The notes: generated from the letters alone by a model not told the origin. 64,000 nucleotides of DNA from Aquimarina sp042434915 (GCF_042434915.1 NZ_CP170198.1:2232001-2296000), one strand, 5' to 3'; counted from the first letter of the stretch, positions 36,901 through 46,890 are shown. Numbers and translations are program-made.

Positions 36901-39900
36901 TTATTGTTCTGTTTGAATAGAGGCATTAGTTCTGGCTTCTAATTGCTTCATACGTGTAAGCTCTTGTTTTGCCTCTGTGATAACATCTGGATACATAGTG
37001 AAATTTTTGATTACACTCTCAAGAATATAAGTCGCTTGATACGCATCTTGCAATGCATAAAAGTTTTTTGCCATCAGTAATAATCCTTTGGCTCCATATA
37101 GTTTGTATCCAGAATATTCTTTGGCTAGCTTCTGTATAATTTCATTAGATTCTTTATAAGCTTTATCTTTTGTTTTAAAATAGGCGTCATAATATAAGGC
37201 TTCGGCGGCTAACTCACCCCTTGCAGTTTGTTGCACTTTTTTATACGCTTGTTTTGCACGTGATTCATCTGCTGTCTGTAATGCTGCTCTAGCCAGAAAT
37301 AATTGTGCATCGTCTTTTACTTCTTGTTGAATTTTGGGGTTTGACAACACTTTTTCGGCATAGGCAATAGTTTCAGCATAATGATCCAATTGATAATGTG
37401 ATTTCATTATATTAGACTGTGCAAAAATTATATTTTGAGGATAATCTGCGATTTGTTCAAGCCTACTAAGTAAAGGTAGTGCAAGCTTATATTCTTTGTT
37501 TTCAAGGTGATATTGCGACACTTTTAAAAGCGCTTGTTCTGTATATTCTGTTTGTTGCTTTGCAAGTATATGTTCATAATGTGGTAAAGCGGCTTGAGTA
37601 TCATTACGTTTAGAAAGTAGCTGAGCTAGCGTATAATGTCCTTTTAAAGAATTAGTGCCTTTGGGAAAATCATTAAGATATTTAATTAGTTCATTAATAG
37701 CCTTATCCTCATCCCCATCTACCAATTGTTTCTCTACGGCTTCATAACTGGTATTATCCAAATCTTCGTCTGTGACATTTACAAAATCCAAATTCTTGAC
37801 CCATGAAGCATACTCATCGGTTCTTCCTAAATCTACATACACTAATCGTGCATTTTTAACAGCCTGTACAGCATCTTCACTACCAGGATATTGAGCAACA
37901 ATACGTTTAAACTTGGATAGTGCTTGGTCACCTTGATCATTATTATAATGTACTAGGCCTTGCTTTAATAAAGCTTTGGATACATATGAACTCTTCGGCA
38001 TTTCTTTAGTTAATCTATCATAGGCAGCTATACCCTGAGAAACTTTCCCTTCGGCTATATAAGTGTTACCTAGACCATACAATGCATCGTCACGATATAC
38101 TGAACGTGTATACGATATCAAAAACAGCTCTAAGTCACTTATTTTTTTATCGTTCTTGCCAACAAACCCATAACTTATTGCTTTTTGATAATGAGCATAA
38201 TCTGCGTTTGCTCCATTTAATTTTATTGACTCGTTATACGCCTCCATAGCAGGCCAATAGTTACTAGAAATAAAATTACAATCCCCCAGACGCAAATATG
38301 CATCGGCTAATCGTACATCATCTCGTTTTATCATCTTAATAAAGCTCGCAAAATGCTCTGCTGCTTTTCCATATTGCTTCAATTTGAAATACGTATACCC
38401 CAAACTGTAATGTATCGACTCATATTCATGTGTTGTACGCGCATTATCATTACTCATAAACTCTTTAAAATACACTAAAGCCTCGTCAAACTGGTCGGTA
38501 ACATATAAGGTTTCGGCTTTCCAATATGTAGCTTTGGAGGTATAAAGCGCATCTCTTGGTTGAGACAAGGATTTTGTAAAATATTGAAGTGCCTCATTGT
38601 AGGAGCCAGCTGTATACAATTCGATAGCACGATAGTAAGCAACTTTTTGATAAACTACCTTATCGGCATAATTGCGCGTACTCTCCAATAATTCCATAGC
38701 TTCTTTATAGTTTTTTGAAGTTAGGTATGAATTGATCAACAAATCTTTTATTTCTTGCTTTCCCTCCGAGTTAGGATACTCATCCATAAAAGCTAACAAT
38801 ATTTTGGGCGTACTCTCATATGAATTTCCTATTTCATAACTTAGTTTTGCATAATTAAAAAATGCATCTTCTTTAATGGTTGCATCAAAATCCATTTCTG
38901 AAGCATTTTTAAAAGCATTGAGTGCTTGCTGCTTTTGATCAGTTTTAAGATAAGCCTCTGCCAAATGATAATAGGCATTTTGTGCCGTAGCATTGCGCCC
39001 GTCGATAATCTTATTAAATTCGGAAATTGCATCAAAATAATTACCCTCTTTGTAATACGCGTATCCCAATTGATAATAATCGGTGTTGGTCCACTTTCCT
39101 TTACGACCTTTATACGCTCTTAAGTATTCTATCGCCTTACCATATTGCTTTAAATTAAAATAACTCTCTCCTATAATTTTATTCAATTCTGATTTTTCTG
39201 TTGGTTTTGATTTTGGTAACTGGATCAGTCCTTCTCTTATGGCTTCTTTAAAGTTACCAGACTTAAAATTCATATCACTTTGAAAATAAGAAAGATTCTT
39301 GTTGTACTCTTTTAAATCCTTCACTTCGTCAAAAAGCTGATTTGCTTCTTGATAATCATCACCCTCGTAGGCAATAAACCCTAAGTAATACTTAGCTTTT
39401 GCTCCGTATTCTTTGGTTTCTTGTACCTCTTCAAAAAATTTCTTTGCCTCGTTAAATCGCTGAATTTTAAAATATGCATATCCATAATTAAAATAGAACT
39501 TTTCTTTCTCTTTTGTCGAAAGTGAATAAATCTCTGCTCGATCGTACCACTTACGCGCGTATGCATAGTTACCATTATCGAAGTAATAATTTGCTACCTC
39601 TAAGTATGCAGCGTTGCGTTTGGTACTTGTTGGGTACTGGGTGACAAAATTCTCCATCAAATCATCGGCTCCCTTTTGGTTAAGCCAAACAGCACAACTT
39701 GCGATATAATAAGAACATTCTGCATCAATAGTAGCATCATCAACAGCATCTTTAACCTTATCAAACAGTAATTGAGCTGCTAAAAACTGTTTATTATTAT
39801 AAAGTTCTATTGCTTGATTATAAAGCTTTAGATCATTAGTGAAAATTGCAGACTGTTGCGCCCCAACAGAACCACAAAAACCAATCAAAAATGCAATTAT

Positions 39901-39918
39901 AATTATACTATGTTTCAT
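36901..39918 (-). CDS. Large exported tetratricopeptide repeat protein
   Basis: A 1005-residue protein with a Sec signal peptide (MKHSIIIIAFLIGFCGSVGA) and TPR units along nearly its whole length. Typical units include YYFDNGNYAYARKWYDRAE, YFKIQRFNEAKKFFEEVQ and YYKEGNYFDAISEFNKII. Such proteins form scaffolds in the periplasm or on the outer membrane. The operon partner is a plug-less barrel, so a cell-envelope complex is a reasonable inference. The ATP-binding protein FtsE is divergent on the other side. No enzymatic domain is visible. Confidence 0.88.
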   Translation of the reverse strand: MKHSIIIIAFLIGFCGSVGAQQSAIFTNDLKLYNQAIELYNNKQFLAAQLLFDKVKDAVDDATIDAECSYYIASCAVWLNQKGADDLMENFVTQYPTSTKRNAAYLEVANYYFDNGNYAYARKWYDRAEIYSLSTKEKEKFYFNYGYAYFKIQRFNEAKKFFEEVQETKEYGAKAKYYLGFIAYEGDDYQEANQLFDEVKDLKEYNKNLSYFQSDMNFKSGNFKEAIREGLIQLPKSKPTEKSELNKIIGESYFNLKQYGKAIEYLRAYKGRKGKWTNTDYYQLGYAYYKEGNYFDAISEFNKIIDGRNATAQNAYYHLAEAYLKTDQKQQALNAFKNASEMDFDATIKEDAFFNYAKLSYEIGNSYESTPKILLAFMDEYPNSEGKQEIKDLLINSYLTSKNYKEAMELLESTRNYADKVVYQKVAYYRAIELYTAGSYNEALQYFTKSLSQPRDALYTSKATYWKAETLYVTDQFDEALVYFKEFMSNDNARTTHEYESIHYSLGYTYFKLKQYGKAAEHFASFIKMIKRDDVRLADAYLRLGDCNFISSNYWPAMEAYNESIKLNGANADYAHYQKAISYGFVGKNDKKISDLELFLISYTRSVYRDDALYGLGNTYIAEGKVSQGIAAYDRLTKEMPKSSYVSKALLKQGLVHYNNDQGDQALSKFKRIVAQYPGSEDAVQAVKNARLVYVDLGRTDEYASWVKNLDFVNVTDEDLDNTSYEAVEKQLVDGDEDKAINELIKYLNDFPKGTNSLKGHYTLAQLLSKRNDTQAALPHYEHILAKQQTEYTEQALLKVSQYHLENKEYKLALPLLSRLEQIADYPQNIIFAQSNIMKSHYQLDHYAETIAYAEKVLSNPKIQQEVKDDAQLFLARAALQTADESRAKQAYKKVQQTARGELAAEALYYDAYFKTKDKAYKESNEIIQKLAKEYSGYKLYGAKGLLLMAKNFYALQDAYQATYILESVIKNFTMYPDVITEAKQELTRMKQLEARTNASIQTEQ

Positions 39919-40189
39919 TAATTATTTTTTAATATCAGACGGTAAATATCGCCACCCTATCTAAATGTTTGTGTTAAAGATAGATTAATCTTATAGCTAA
40001 GATAGTAACGAGTAAAACATATGATAATTATTTAGTCAAAGTTAAAAAATGCCCAAATTATAATCATTTATTCCTACTTAATTATTTTAAAAATAAATTC
40101 AAAGTATGAGCTTCTTAAAACAATTATAATCCATAGACAGTTTTAAAACTTTTCTTTTTACTTTTACTGTCATTAATATACAACTAGCT

Positions 40190-40873
40190 ATGTCCAACTC
40201 TGTATTAAATCTAAAAAACGCATCAATTTACCAGCGCGAAAGCTTAATATTATCAGATGTAAATGTTGATGTAAATAAAGGAGATTTTGTTTATTTGATC
40301 GGAAAAACAGGTACAGGAAAAAGTAGTTTTATGAAAACGCTTTATGGAGATTTGCCTTTGACAGAAGGAGAAGGAAATATTGTCGACTTTGATCTAAGAC
40401 AATTAAAGGAAAATCAGATTCCTTTTTTGAGAAGAAAATTGGGAATAGTTTTTCAAGATTTTAAATTGTTAAATGATCGTACCGTACGTGACAATTTATT
40501 GTTTGTTCTCAAAGCAACGGGGTGGAACGACCCAAAAGCTATGCACGGTAAGATAGATGATGTACTTCATAAAGTAGCTATGAGAACCAAAGATTTTAAA
40601 TACCCATATCAACTATCAGGTGGAGAACAACAACGTATCGCTATAGCTCGCGCGTTATTAAATGATCCCGAGCTCATTCTTGCTGATGAACCTACTGGTA
40701 ACCTAGATCCTCAAACCTCTGTTGAAGTGATGGAGGTGTTACAAGATATCAATAAAAATGGAAATACTATCCTTATGGCGACCCATGATTATGCTTTACT
40801 TTTGAAGTACCCATCTAAAACCTTAAAATGTGATGGAAGTAAAGTGTTTGAAGTTGTCCAACGAAAAGGGTAA
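40190..40873 (+). CDS. ftsE: Cell division ATP-binding protein FtsE
   Basis: ABC ATPase of 227 residues that works with FtsX in division-site peptidoglycan hydrolysis control. Walker A is GKTGTGKSS at 38-46, the signature LSGGEQQRIAIARAL lies near 143-157, and Walker B with the D-loop is LILADEPTGNLD. The Q-loop region is FQDFKLLNDRTVRDN, typical for FtsE. ftsX is not adjacent, as is common in Bacteroidota. Its stop is 4 nt from the stop of the convergent tRNA-binding protein gene. Confidence 0.9.
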   Translation: MSNSVLNLKNASIYQRESLILSDVNVDVNKGDFVYLIGKTGTGKSSFMKTLYGDLPLTEGEGNIVDFDLRQLKENQIPFLRRKLGIVFQDFKLLNDRTVRDNLLFVLKATGWNDPKAMHGKIDDVLHKVAMRTKDFKYPYQLSGGEQQRIAIARALLNDPELILADEPTGNLDPQTSVEVMEVLQDINKNGNTILMATHDYALLLKYPSKTLKCDGSKVFEVVQRKG

Positions 40874-40877
40874 AGAA

Positions 40878-41225
40878 TTAACCAATACGTTGCCCATTAG
40901 CCACCTTTTTATCAGCAGTTACTAATGTCACTACATTTTGATTTCCAATCGCGCCTAGAATTAGACATTCACTCATCATCGTGGCGATTTGTTTTGGAGG
41001 AAAATTAACTACTGCGATAACCTGTTTTCCCACAAGTTCTTGTAAAGTATAACGTTTAGTTATTTGAGCCGAAGATTTTTTTACACCTAATTCCCCAAAA
41101 TCTACCGTCAATTTATAGGAAGGATTTCTAGCTTCCTTAAATACTTCTGCAGTGAGCACAGTGCCAACACGCATATCTAACCGCATAAATTCTTTCCAAG
41201 TTAAAGGTTCTTCTTTTTTTTCCAT
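40878..41225 (-). CDS. tRNA-binding domain protein (CsaA-like)
   Basis: A 115-residue single-domain OB-fold protein of the EMAP/MetRS C-terminal tRNA-binding type. Family segments are FMRLDMRVGTVLTAEVFKEARNPSYKL, VKKSSAQITKRY and VVNFPPKQIATMMSECLILGA. Bacillus CsaA has chaperone-like and tRNA-binding activity; which applies here is unknown. Confidence 0.9.
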   Translation of the reverse strand: MEKKEEPLTWKEFMRLDMRVGTVLTAEVFKEARNPSYKLTVDFGELGVKKSSAQITKRYTLQELVGKQVIAVVNFPPKQIATMMSECLILGAIGNQNVVTLVTADKKVANGQRIG

Positions 41226-41442
41226 GTAATAAACTTCTCAATTATATCAGTAGGGTAAGTTACTTAATGAGATTACAAGTTGCAAATTATTACTAGTAGA
41301 AGTATACTCAACATAGCGTAGAGCAAGGATGTTTACAAACCTGTACTCGCCGCATATACTACTTAAACGATCTATAAAGATTGGTTAAATTATAAGAAAA
41401 TTTAAATATTAATTTTATATTGCAAATAAGAAAACTAATTAT

Positions 41443-41667
41443 TTACTCTTTTTTAAGAAATAAATAATAAATATTCACACACACAATTGCTGTATTCGTT
41501 AGAATTATTGGTATTGACCAATTTAATAATACACCATAAGCAATAAAGGCTAAACACCCCACTGAGTTTACTAAGCGTAATTTTTTAATATTTCGCATTA
41601 GAAAAGATGTTAAGACCATAGCGGATGCAAAGTATCCGACGAGTTCTGTAAATAATAAATTATCCAT
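41443..41667 (-). CDS. Small inner-membrane protein, YgjV-like
   Basis: A 74-residue protein with two or three hydrophobic segments (LVGYFASAMVLTSFLM, LVNSVGCLAFIAYGVLL, IPIILTNTAIVCVNIYYLFL), similar to the YgjV/BIMP family of unknown function. The open frame reaches upstream to 41733, but the additional 22 residues are polar and irregular. ATG 41665-41667 (MDNLLFTELVGYF) is preferred. It lies after typA and the typA terminator on the same strand. Confidence 0.7.
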   Translation of the reverse strand: MDNLLFTELVGYFASAMVLTSFLMRNIKKLRLVNSVGCLAFIAYGVLLNWSIPIILTNTAIVCVNIYYLFLKKE

Positions 41668-41753
41668 AGTTGTATCGTGGTTTTTGTAACGAAGAAACTT
41701 AATATATTTTGAAGAGTTGATCCCCGAGACCAAAAGTTACCCCAATTGTTGAA

Positions 41754-41784
41754 AAAAAATCCCGAGATTAACTCGGGATTTTTT
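41754..41784 (-). terminator. Intrinsic terminator of typA
   Basis: AAAAAATCCCGAG pairs with CTCGGGATTTTTT across a 5-nt loop, 24 nt after the typA stop codon. Confidence 0.92.
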
Positions 41785-41808
41785 AAATATATTATCCGTA
41801 TAAAAGTA

Positions 41809-43608
41809 TTATACTATTTTATTACGCTTACGCTCAGTTTCGGTAAGATAAATTTTACGCAATCTTAAATGATTAGGCGTAACCTCTACATATTCATCCT
41901 TTTGGATATACTCTAAGGCTTCTTCTAATGAAAACTTTATTGCCGGAACAATTTTAGCTTTATCATCAGCTCCCGAAGAACGTACATTACTTAGCTTTTT
42001 AGTTTTCGTAATATTTACAGCCATATCATCACCACGAGAATTCTCTCCGATAACCTGACCTTCGTAAATATCTTCTCCCGGATCAACGAAGAATTTACCT
42101 CTATCCTGAAGTTTATCAATTGAGTAAGGAATTGCAGAACCTTTTTCCATCGATACCAAAGAACCATTAATACGTCCTGGAATATCCCCTTTAAGCGGTT
42201 GATATTCTTTAAAACGGTGTGCCATGATAGCTTCCCCTGCAGTAGCAGTTAGCAATTGATTACGCAGACCGATAATACCACGTGATGGGATCATAAATTC
42301 ACAAACCATACGGTCTCCCTTGGCTTCCATGCTTAGCATCTCACCTTTACGCATGGTAACCATTTCAACAGCTTTACCAGATACATTTTCTGGTAAATCG
42401 ATTGTCAATTCTTCTATTGGTTCACATTTAATACCGTCAATTTCTTTGATGATTACTTGTGGTTGACCAATCTGTAATTCATAACCTTCGCGACGCATGG
42501 TCTCGATAAGAACAGATAAATGCAATACTCCACGACCAAAGACCATAAACTTATCTGCACTATCGGTAGTATTTACACGCAATGCTAGATTTTTTTCTAA
42601 TTCCTTAGTTAAACGATCTTTAATATGACGAGAAGTTACAAATTTACCATCTTTACCAAAAAATGGAGAATCATTAATTGTAAACAACATACTCATTGTT
42701 GGCTCATCAATAGCGATTGTTTTTAATCCTTCAGGATTTTCAACATCTGCTACAGTATCACCGATCTCAAAACCTTCTAAACCTACCAAAGCACATATAT
42801 CTCCAGCCTCCACGCGATCAACTTTCATTCTACCCAAACCTTCAAAGATATGTAGTTCTTTGATTTTGGTTTTTTTGATAGAACCATCTCTTTTAACTAA
42901 TGCAACTTGCATTCCTTCAGTTAAGGTTCCTCGTTGTAATCTACCAATAGCGATTCGTCCTGTAAATGATGAAAAGTCAAGAGATGTAATCAATAATTGA
43001 GGAGTACCTTCTTCAATTTTTGGAGAAGGAATATGATTTATAACCATTTCTAAAAGAGGCTCGATAGAATCTGTTTCATTCTTCCAGTCCTCGCTCATCC
43101 AATTGTTCTTTGCAGAACCATACACTGATGGAAAATCCAATTGCCACTCCTCTGCCCCTAATTCGAACATAAGATCGAATACTTTTTCATGAACCTCATC
43201 TGGAGTACAATTTTCCTTATCAACTTTGTTGATTACCACACAAGGCTTCAACCCAAGATCAATAGCCTTTTGTAACACAAAACGTGTTTGTGGCATCGGT
43301 CCTTCAAAAGCATCTACAAGTAACAACACACCATCAGCCATATTTAATACACGCTCAACCTCACCACCAAAATCGGCGTGACCAGGGGTATCAATAATGT
43401 TGATTTTTGTATCCTTGTAGATTACTGATACATTCTTAGAAGTAATCGTAATCCCTCTTTCACGTTCAAGATCATTATTATCAAGAATAAGATCTCCTGT
43501 GTTTTCGTTTTCGCGAAATAGCTGACAATGATACATTATCTTATCAACCAAGGTAGTTTTACCGTGGTCAACGTGTGCAATTATTGCGATATTTTTAATA
43601 GCTTTCAT
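41809..43608 (-). CDS. typA: Translational GTPase TypA/BipA
   Basis: Ribosome-associated GTPase related to EF-G that helps 50S assembly at low temperature and in stress. The 599 residues contain P-loop AHVDHGKTTL, RGITITSKN, DTPGHADFGGEVERVL and NKVDKENC, then the TypA-specific C-terminal domain (PVYGSAKNNWM-like region, GEMLSMEAKGDRMVCEFMIPSRGIIG). Its own promoter box lies 22 nt upstream and a terminator follows. Confidence 0.97.
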   Translation of the reverse strand: MKAIKNIAIIAHVDHGKTTLVDKIMYHCQLFRENENTGDLILDNNDLERERGITITSKNVSVIYKDTKINIIDTPGHADFGGEVERVLNMADGVLLLVDAFEGPMPQTRFVLQKAIDLGLKPCVVINKVDKENCTPDEVHEKVFDLMFELGAEEWQLDFPSVYGSAKNNWMSEDWKNETDSIEPLLEMVINHIPSPKIEEGTPQLLITSLDFSSFTGRIAIGRLQRGTLTEGMQVALVKRDGSIKKTKIKELHIFEGLGRMKVDRVEAGDICALVGLEGFEIGDTVADVENPEGLKTIAIDEPTMSMLFTINDSPFFGKDGKFVTSRHIKDRLTKELEKNLALRVNTTDSADKFMVFGRGVLHLSVLIETMRREGYELQIGQPQVIIKEIDGIKCEPIEELTIDLPENVSGKAVEMVTMRKGEMLSMEAKGDRMVCEFMIPSRGIIGLRNQLLTATAGEAIMAHRFKEYQPLKGDIPGRINGSLVSMEKGSAIPYSIDKLQDRGKFFVDPGEDIYEGQVIGENSRGDDMAVNITKTKKLSNVRSSGADDKAKIVPAIKFSLEEALEYIQKDEYVEVTPNHLRLRKIYLTETERKRNKIV

Positions 43609-43629
43609 ATACGCCTCATTTTAAGGCTG

Positions 43630-43637
43630 CAAAGGTA
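43630..43637 (-). promoter_or_regulatory. Promoter -7 box of typA
   Basis: TACCTTTG on the minus strand is a full TAnnTTTG match, 21 nt before the ATG. No convincing -33 TTG was found. Confidence 0.65.
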
Positions 43638-43842
43638 CGAGTTATTTTGACAGGTTGTATATGTTTTGTTTCTTATTTAAAAGTCAAAGAATTTTAAATG
43701 CTGTGCTTTCTTAGATTAGCCGCCTTACATAAGGTTATATCTAACTTAAATTATTGTCTGATAAGTGTTTATTATGCCTAGTTAATTAATTTTATCCGAA
43801 TTTAAATTTAATATAATCTCTCCATGATCACTGTGAGCAGAA

Positions 43843-43870
43843 AACCACGCTATTTGCGTGGTTCTTTATT
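43843..43870 (+). terminator. Orphan hairpin with T-rich tail
   Basis: AACCACGC / GCGTGGTT with a 5-nt loop is followed on the plus strand by CTTTATTGTT. No plus-strand gene ends here; the typA gene starts upstream in the other direction. It may close an unrecognised small RNA or be a relic. Confidence 0.4.
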
Positions 43871-43941
43871 GTTACAGAAGCCGAATAACCTTATTTAACC
43901 CAGAGATTTTCGCTAATCATCAAAAACATTTGTTAATTCAT

Positions 43942-44190
43942 CTACGATACCAACATATTGTTTTTGATAGCATTGATACTATAATATGTTTTTGGTTTCC
44001 AATTACTATAGCTATCACTGCTGAAACTATAGGTTTTTAATCCCATTATAAATTTAATAGCTTCATCAAGGTGATGATTTATATTATTAATCGAAGCTAC
44101 ACTAGTACCAATGCTTTGCCTTTTCCAAGAAGAAGTATTCTTTGCTACAGCAGAATACCTAATAGGATAAAGAATAATATCATCTCCAGT
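43942..44190 (-). pseudogene. Possible gene remnant without start codon
   Basis: An 82-codon open stretch ends in TAG at 43942-43944 and is bounded upstream by an in-frame TGA at 44191-44193. The encoded sequence (for example LYPIRYSAVAKNTSSWKRQS, then NHHLDEAIKFIMGLKTYSFS) has the composition of real protein, but no ATG occurs before residue 50. It could be the decayed end of an insertion or secreted-protein gene. The surrounding 600-bp gap 43609-44241 otherwise holds only the typA promoter and an orphan hairpin. I do not recognise the family. Confidence 0.3.
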
Positions 44191-44241
44191 TCAAGGATTT
44201 TATTATTCAAATATCCCTTTCTCTAAAAAAAAGCCCCCAAG

Positions 44242-44967
44242 ATGCATATATTTCTATTTGAAGATAACCCCGAAGACATCAAACGCCTAAAAGCTTCGAT
44301 TTCAAAAAATTATGAACTAACCATAGCCACGACTATCGAAGAAAGTATTGAAATTATAAATAAAACTAATTTTGACCTTGCCATCTTAGATATATTTATT
44401 GATGGCAAGCCTAAAGGAATAAATCTAGCCAATACTATTAATGCATTAGCTCAAAAAAAGCCTATCATTTTTTTAACTAGTAGTTTAGATAAAACTGTTT
44501 TTGAATGTGCTAAGTACGCAGAACCATGTTCTTATTTAATAAAACCTTTCAACCCAGTAGAATTACAATATGCGATAGAACTAGCTTTTGAAGAATTCAC
44601 TCAAAAACCTGCAGCATTTTCTACTACAAATGGCATAGCTCTACAAAACAGTATTTTTGTAAAATCCAATAAAACTATTTCAAAAGTAGATATACAAGAT
44701 ATTATCTATGTAGAAACTGAAGCTAACTATTGTAGTTTGATTACTGAAAGTGAAAAATATTTAATACGAATTTCATTACAAAAATTGCTTGAAAATACTT
44801 TAAATCCATTATTTATTCAGGTACATCGTAATTATGGAGTAAATATAGACCGAGTCAAACATATCTATCTACAGGATAATCTAGTAATTATGACGAATGG
44901 AGAAAAGATTACTCTTAGTCATCGTTTTAAAAATAAATTTTTGAAAACGATGACCTTTTTTCAATAA
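44242..44967 (+). CDS. LytTR family response regulator, orphan
   Basis: Two-component regulator of 241 residues: a receiver domain (residues 1-118) with acidic pocket Glu7/Asp8, phosphoacceptor Asp50 (LAILDIF) and the conserved Lys of YLIKPFNP, then a LytTR DNA-binding domain (about 140-238; DIIYVETEANYCSLITES, FIQVHRNYGVNIDRV). No histidine kinase gene is adjacent, so its partner is elsewhere. LytTR proteins bind paired direct repeats spaced about two helical turns. Confidence 0.92.
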   Translation: MHIFLFEDNPEDIKRLKASISKNYELTIATTIEESIEIINKTNFDLAILDIFIDGKPKGINLANTINALAQKKPIIFLTSSLDKTVFECAKYAEPCSYLIKPFNPVELQYAIELAFEEFTQKPAAFSTTNGIALQNSIFVKSNKTISKVDIQDIIYVETEANYCSLITESEKYLIRISLQKLLENTLNPLFIQVHRNYGVNIDRVKHIYLQDNLVIMTNGEKITLSHRFKNKFLKTMTFFQ

Positions 44968-45061
44968 GCCCGTAACGAAGTATCCTTTTTTAGCTCAAAA
45001 TTTATTCCATTTACCAGCTTTACTTTTATTGATTATTTCCTGCTTCAAAAACTAAAAAACA

Positions 45062-45069
45062 TATCTTTG
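45062..45069 (+). promoter_or_regulatory. Promoter -7 box of kdsA
   Basis: TATCTTTG matches TAnnTTTG and lies 18 nt before the kdsA ATG. Confidence 0.65.
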
Positions 45070-45087
45070 TATCCTTAAAAAAATCAT

Positions 45088-45906
45088 ATGGATCTTTCTA
45101 AAATTAAAAACCTTAAAAACCTTGAAGCCAACAACTTTTTCTTACTTGCAGGACCTTGCGCAATCGAAAGTGAAGAGATGGCGTTGCGAATTGCAGAAAG
45201 TGTCGTTGAAATCACTTCTAGCCTTAAAATCCCTTATGTTTTTAAAGGATCTTTTAAAAAAGCAAACCGTAGTCGAATTGATAGCTTTACTGGGATTGGA
45301 GATGAGAAAGCATTAAAGATTTTACAAAAAGTCGGACAAACCTTTGATATACCTACAGTTACAGATATTCATACAAATGAAGATGCTGCTTTGGCAGCCG
45401 CTTATGTTGATATTTTGCAAATCCCTGCTTTTTTAGTACGTCAAACAGATTTAGTTGTGGCTGCTGCTAAAACCGGAAAAACTGTCAACCTTAAAAAAGG
45501 ACAATTTATGAGTCCTGAAGCAATGAAACATGCTGTTAAAAAAGTTCAAGATAGTGGTAATGATAATGCAATGATTACAGATCGCGGTACCATGTTTGGA
45601 TATCAAGATATGATTGTTGATTTTAGAGGAATCCCTACCATGAGAGAATACGCAACCACCGTTCTCGATGTAACACACTCTCTACAACAACCCAATCAAT
45701 CTAGTGGCGTCACTGGCGGAAGACCTGATATGATCGAAACTATTGCCAGAGCTGGAGTTGTAAATGGTGTTGACGGACTATTTATTGAAACACATTTTGA
45801 CCCAGCAAATGCGAAAAGCGACGGAGCTAATATGCTTGATTTAAAACACCTCAAGAATTTACTTACAAACTTGGTGGCTATTCGACAAACTATCAATGCG
45901 ATGTAA
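45088..45906 (+). CDS. kdsA: 3-deoxy-8-phosphooctulonate synthase (KDO-8-P synthase)
   Basis: Condenses phosphoenolpyruvate with arabinose 5-phosphate to give KDO 8-phosphate for the lipopolysaccharide inner core. The 272 residues match the family length. Visible blocks are FFLLAGPCAIESEEMALR, PYVFKGSFKKANRSR, DILQIPAFLVRQTDLV, VNLKKGQFMSP and the GGRPDMIETIARAGV loop. It has its own promoter and no operon partner; the next gene starts 180 nt later. Confidence 0.97.
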   Translation: MDLSKIKNLKNLEANNFFLLAGPCAIESEEMALRIAESVVEITSSLKIPYVFKGSFKKANRSRIDSFTGIGDEKALKILQKVGQTFDIPTVTDIHTNEDAALAAAYVDILQIPAFLVRQTDLVVAAAKTGKTVNLKKGQFMSPEAMKHAVKKVQDSGNDNAMITDRGTMFGYQDMIVDFRGIPTMREYATTVLDVTHSLQQPNQSSGVTGGRPDMIETIARAGVVNGVDGLFIETHFDPANAKSDGANMLDLKHLKNLLTNLVAIRQTINAM

Positions 45907-46086
45907 ACATATCGAGCTACTATGAACACGCACTGACAAATTCAAAAAATTCAACTGCTTTTTGTTAAAAATTTATCGCAAAAATTATTAAAAAATCCAT
46001 CTATTTGTTAAACTAGATATAAATAGACTGCAACTTTAACTTATAACCATCGCTCCTCGTACTTTTATAAATAAATTATATCTGAC

Positions 46087-46872
46087 ATGGATCATAGAAT
46101 AAAAAAAATAGCTAAAATAGGTTTTGGTGCAAAAGGATTGGTATATCTTTTAACGGGTTTACTTACATTATTAGCTGCTTTTAATGTGGGAGGTCAAAAA
46201 GCAGGAAAATTGCAAGTAATTGAATTCTTAGAACAACAGGCTTTTGGGAAAATTATACTTGCAATCCTAGGAATAGGCTTATTATGTTACGCTTTTTGGA
46301 GATTTATTCAAAGTATTCAAAATCCAGAAGGAATTGATAGCGATCTAAAAGGATCTATGAAAAGAATTGGCTTTTTTATAAGTGGAGTAATTTATGCCAT
46401 CTTAGGCGGAATTTCTATCTGGGAAATTTTTAATGAATCTAGTTCTTCAGGATCTTCAAAAAATTCTCTTTTAAGTTCTGAGTATGGCGAATATTTACTA
46501 ATAATAATTGGTGTATTGATGGGTATCAAAGCTGCTCATCAATTTATTAAGGCTATTAAAGGAGATTTTTTAAATCAGTTTAATCTTAGTTCCATTTCAG
46601 ATATAAAAAAGAGAAAATTAATCAAAAACATTGGATACGCTGGACTAATTTCAAGAGGTATTGTTATCTCCATAGTATCGTATTTCTTTATAAAGGCTGG
46701 ACTTGATGCTTTTAATAGCACTACCTCTATAAAAGGTACAACAGATGCTTTTTCCTTTATACAGAAAAACAGTAGTGGTCCATGGCTTCTAGGGCTAGTA
46801 TCGGCGGGACTTGCGTGCTATGGCATCTATATGTTTTGTAAAATACGATATAGAAAATTTACCAGTATTTAA
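46087..46872 (+). CDS. DUF1206 domain-containing membrane protein
   Basis: Integral inner-membrane protein of 261 residues with six spans arranged as three DUF1206 repeats. Each repeat starts with a motif such as KIGFGAKGLVYLLTGLLTL, KRIGFFISGVIYAILGG and KNIGYAGLISRGIVISIVS. The family is widespread but of unknown function. A DUF192 gene follows after 18 nt, suggesting cotranscription. Confidence 0.9.
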   Translation: MDHRIKKIAKIGFGAKGLVYLLTGLLTLLAAFNVGGQKAGKLQVIEFLEQQAFGKIILAILGIGLLCYAFWRFIQSIQNPEGIDSDLKGSMKRIGFFISGVIYAILGGISIWEIFNESSSSGSSKNSLLSSEYGEYLLIIIGVLMGIKAAHQFIKAIKGDFLNQFNLSSISDIKKRKLIKNIGYAGLISRGIVISIVSYFFIKAGLDAFNSTTSIKGTTDAFSFIQKNSSGPWLLGLVSAGLACYGIYMFCKIRYRKFTSI

Positions 46873-46890
46873 TTTTTTTTATAATTTAAA

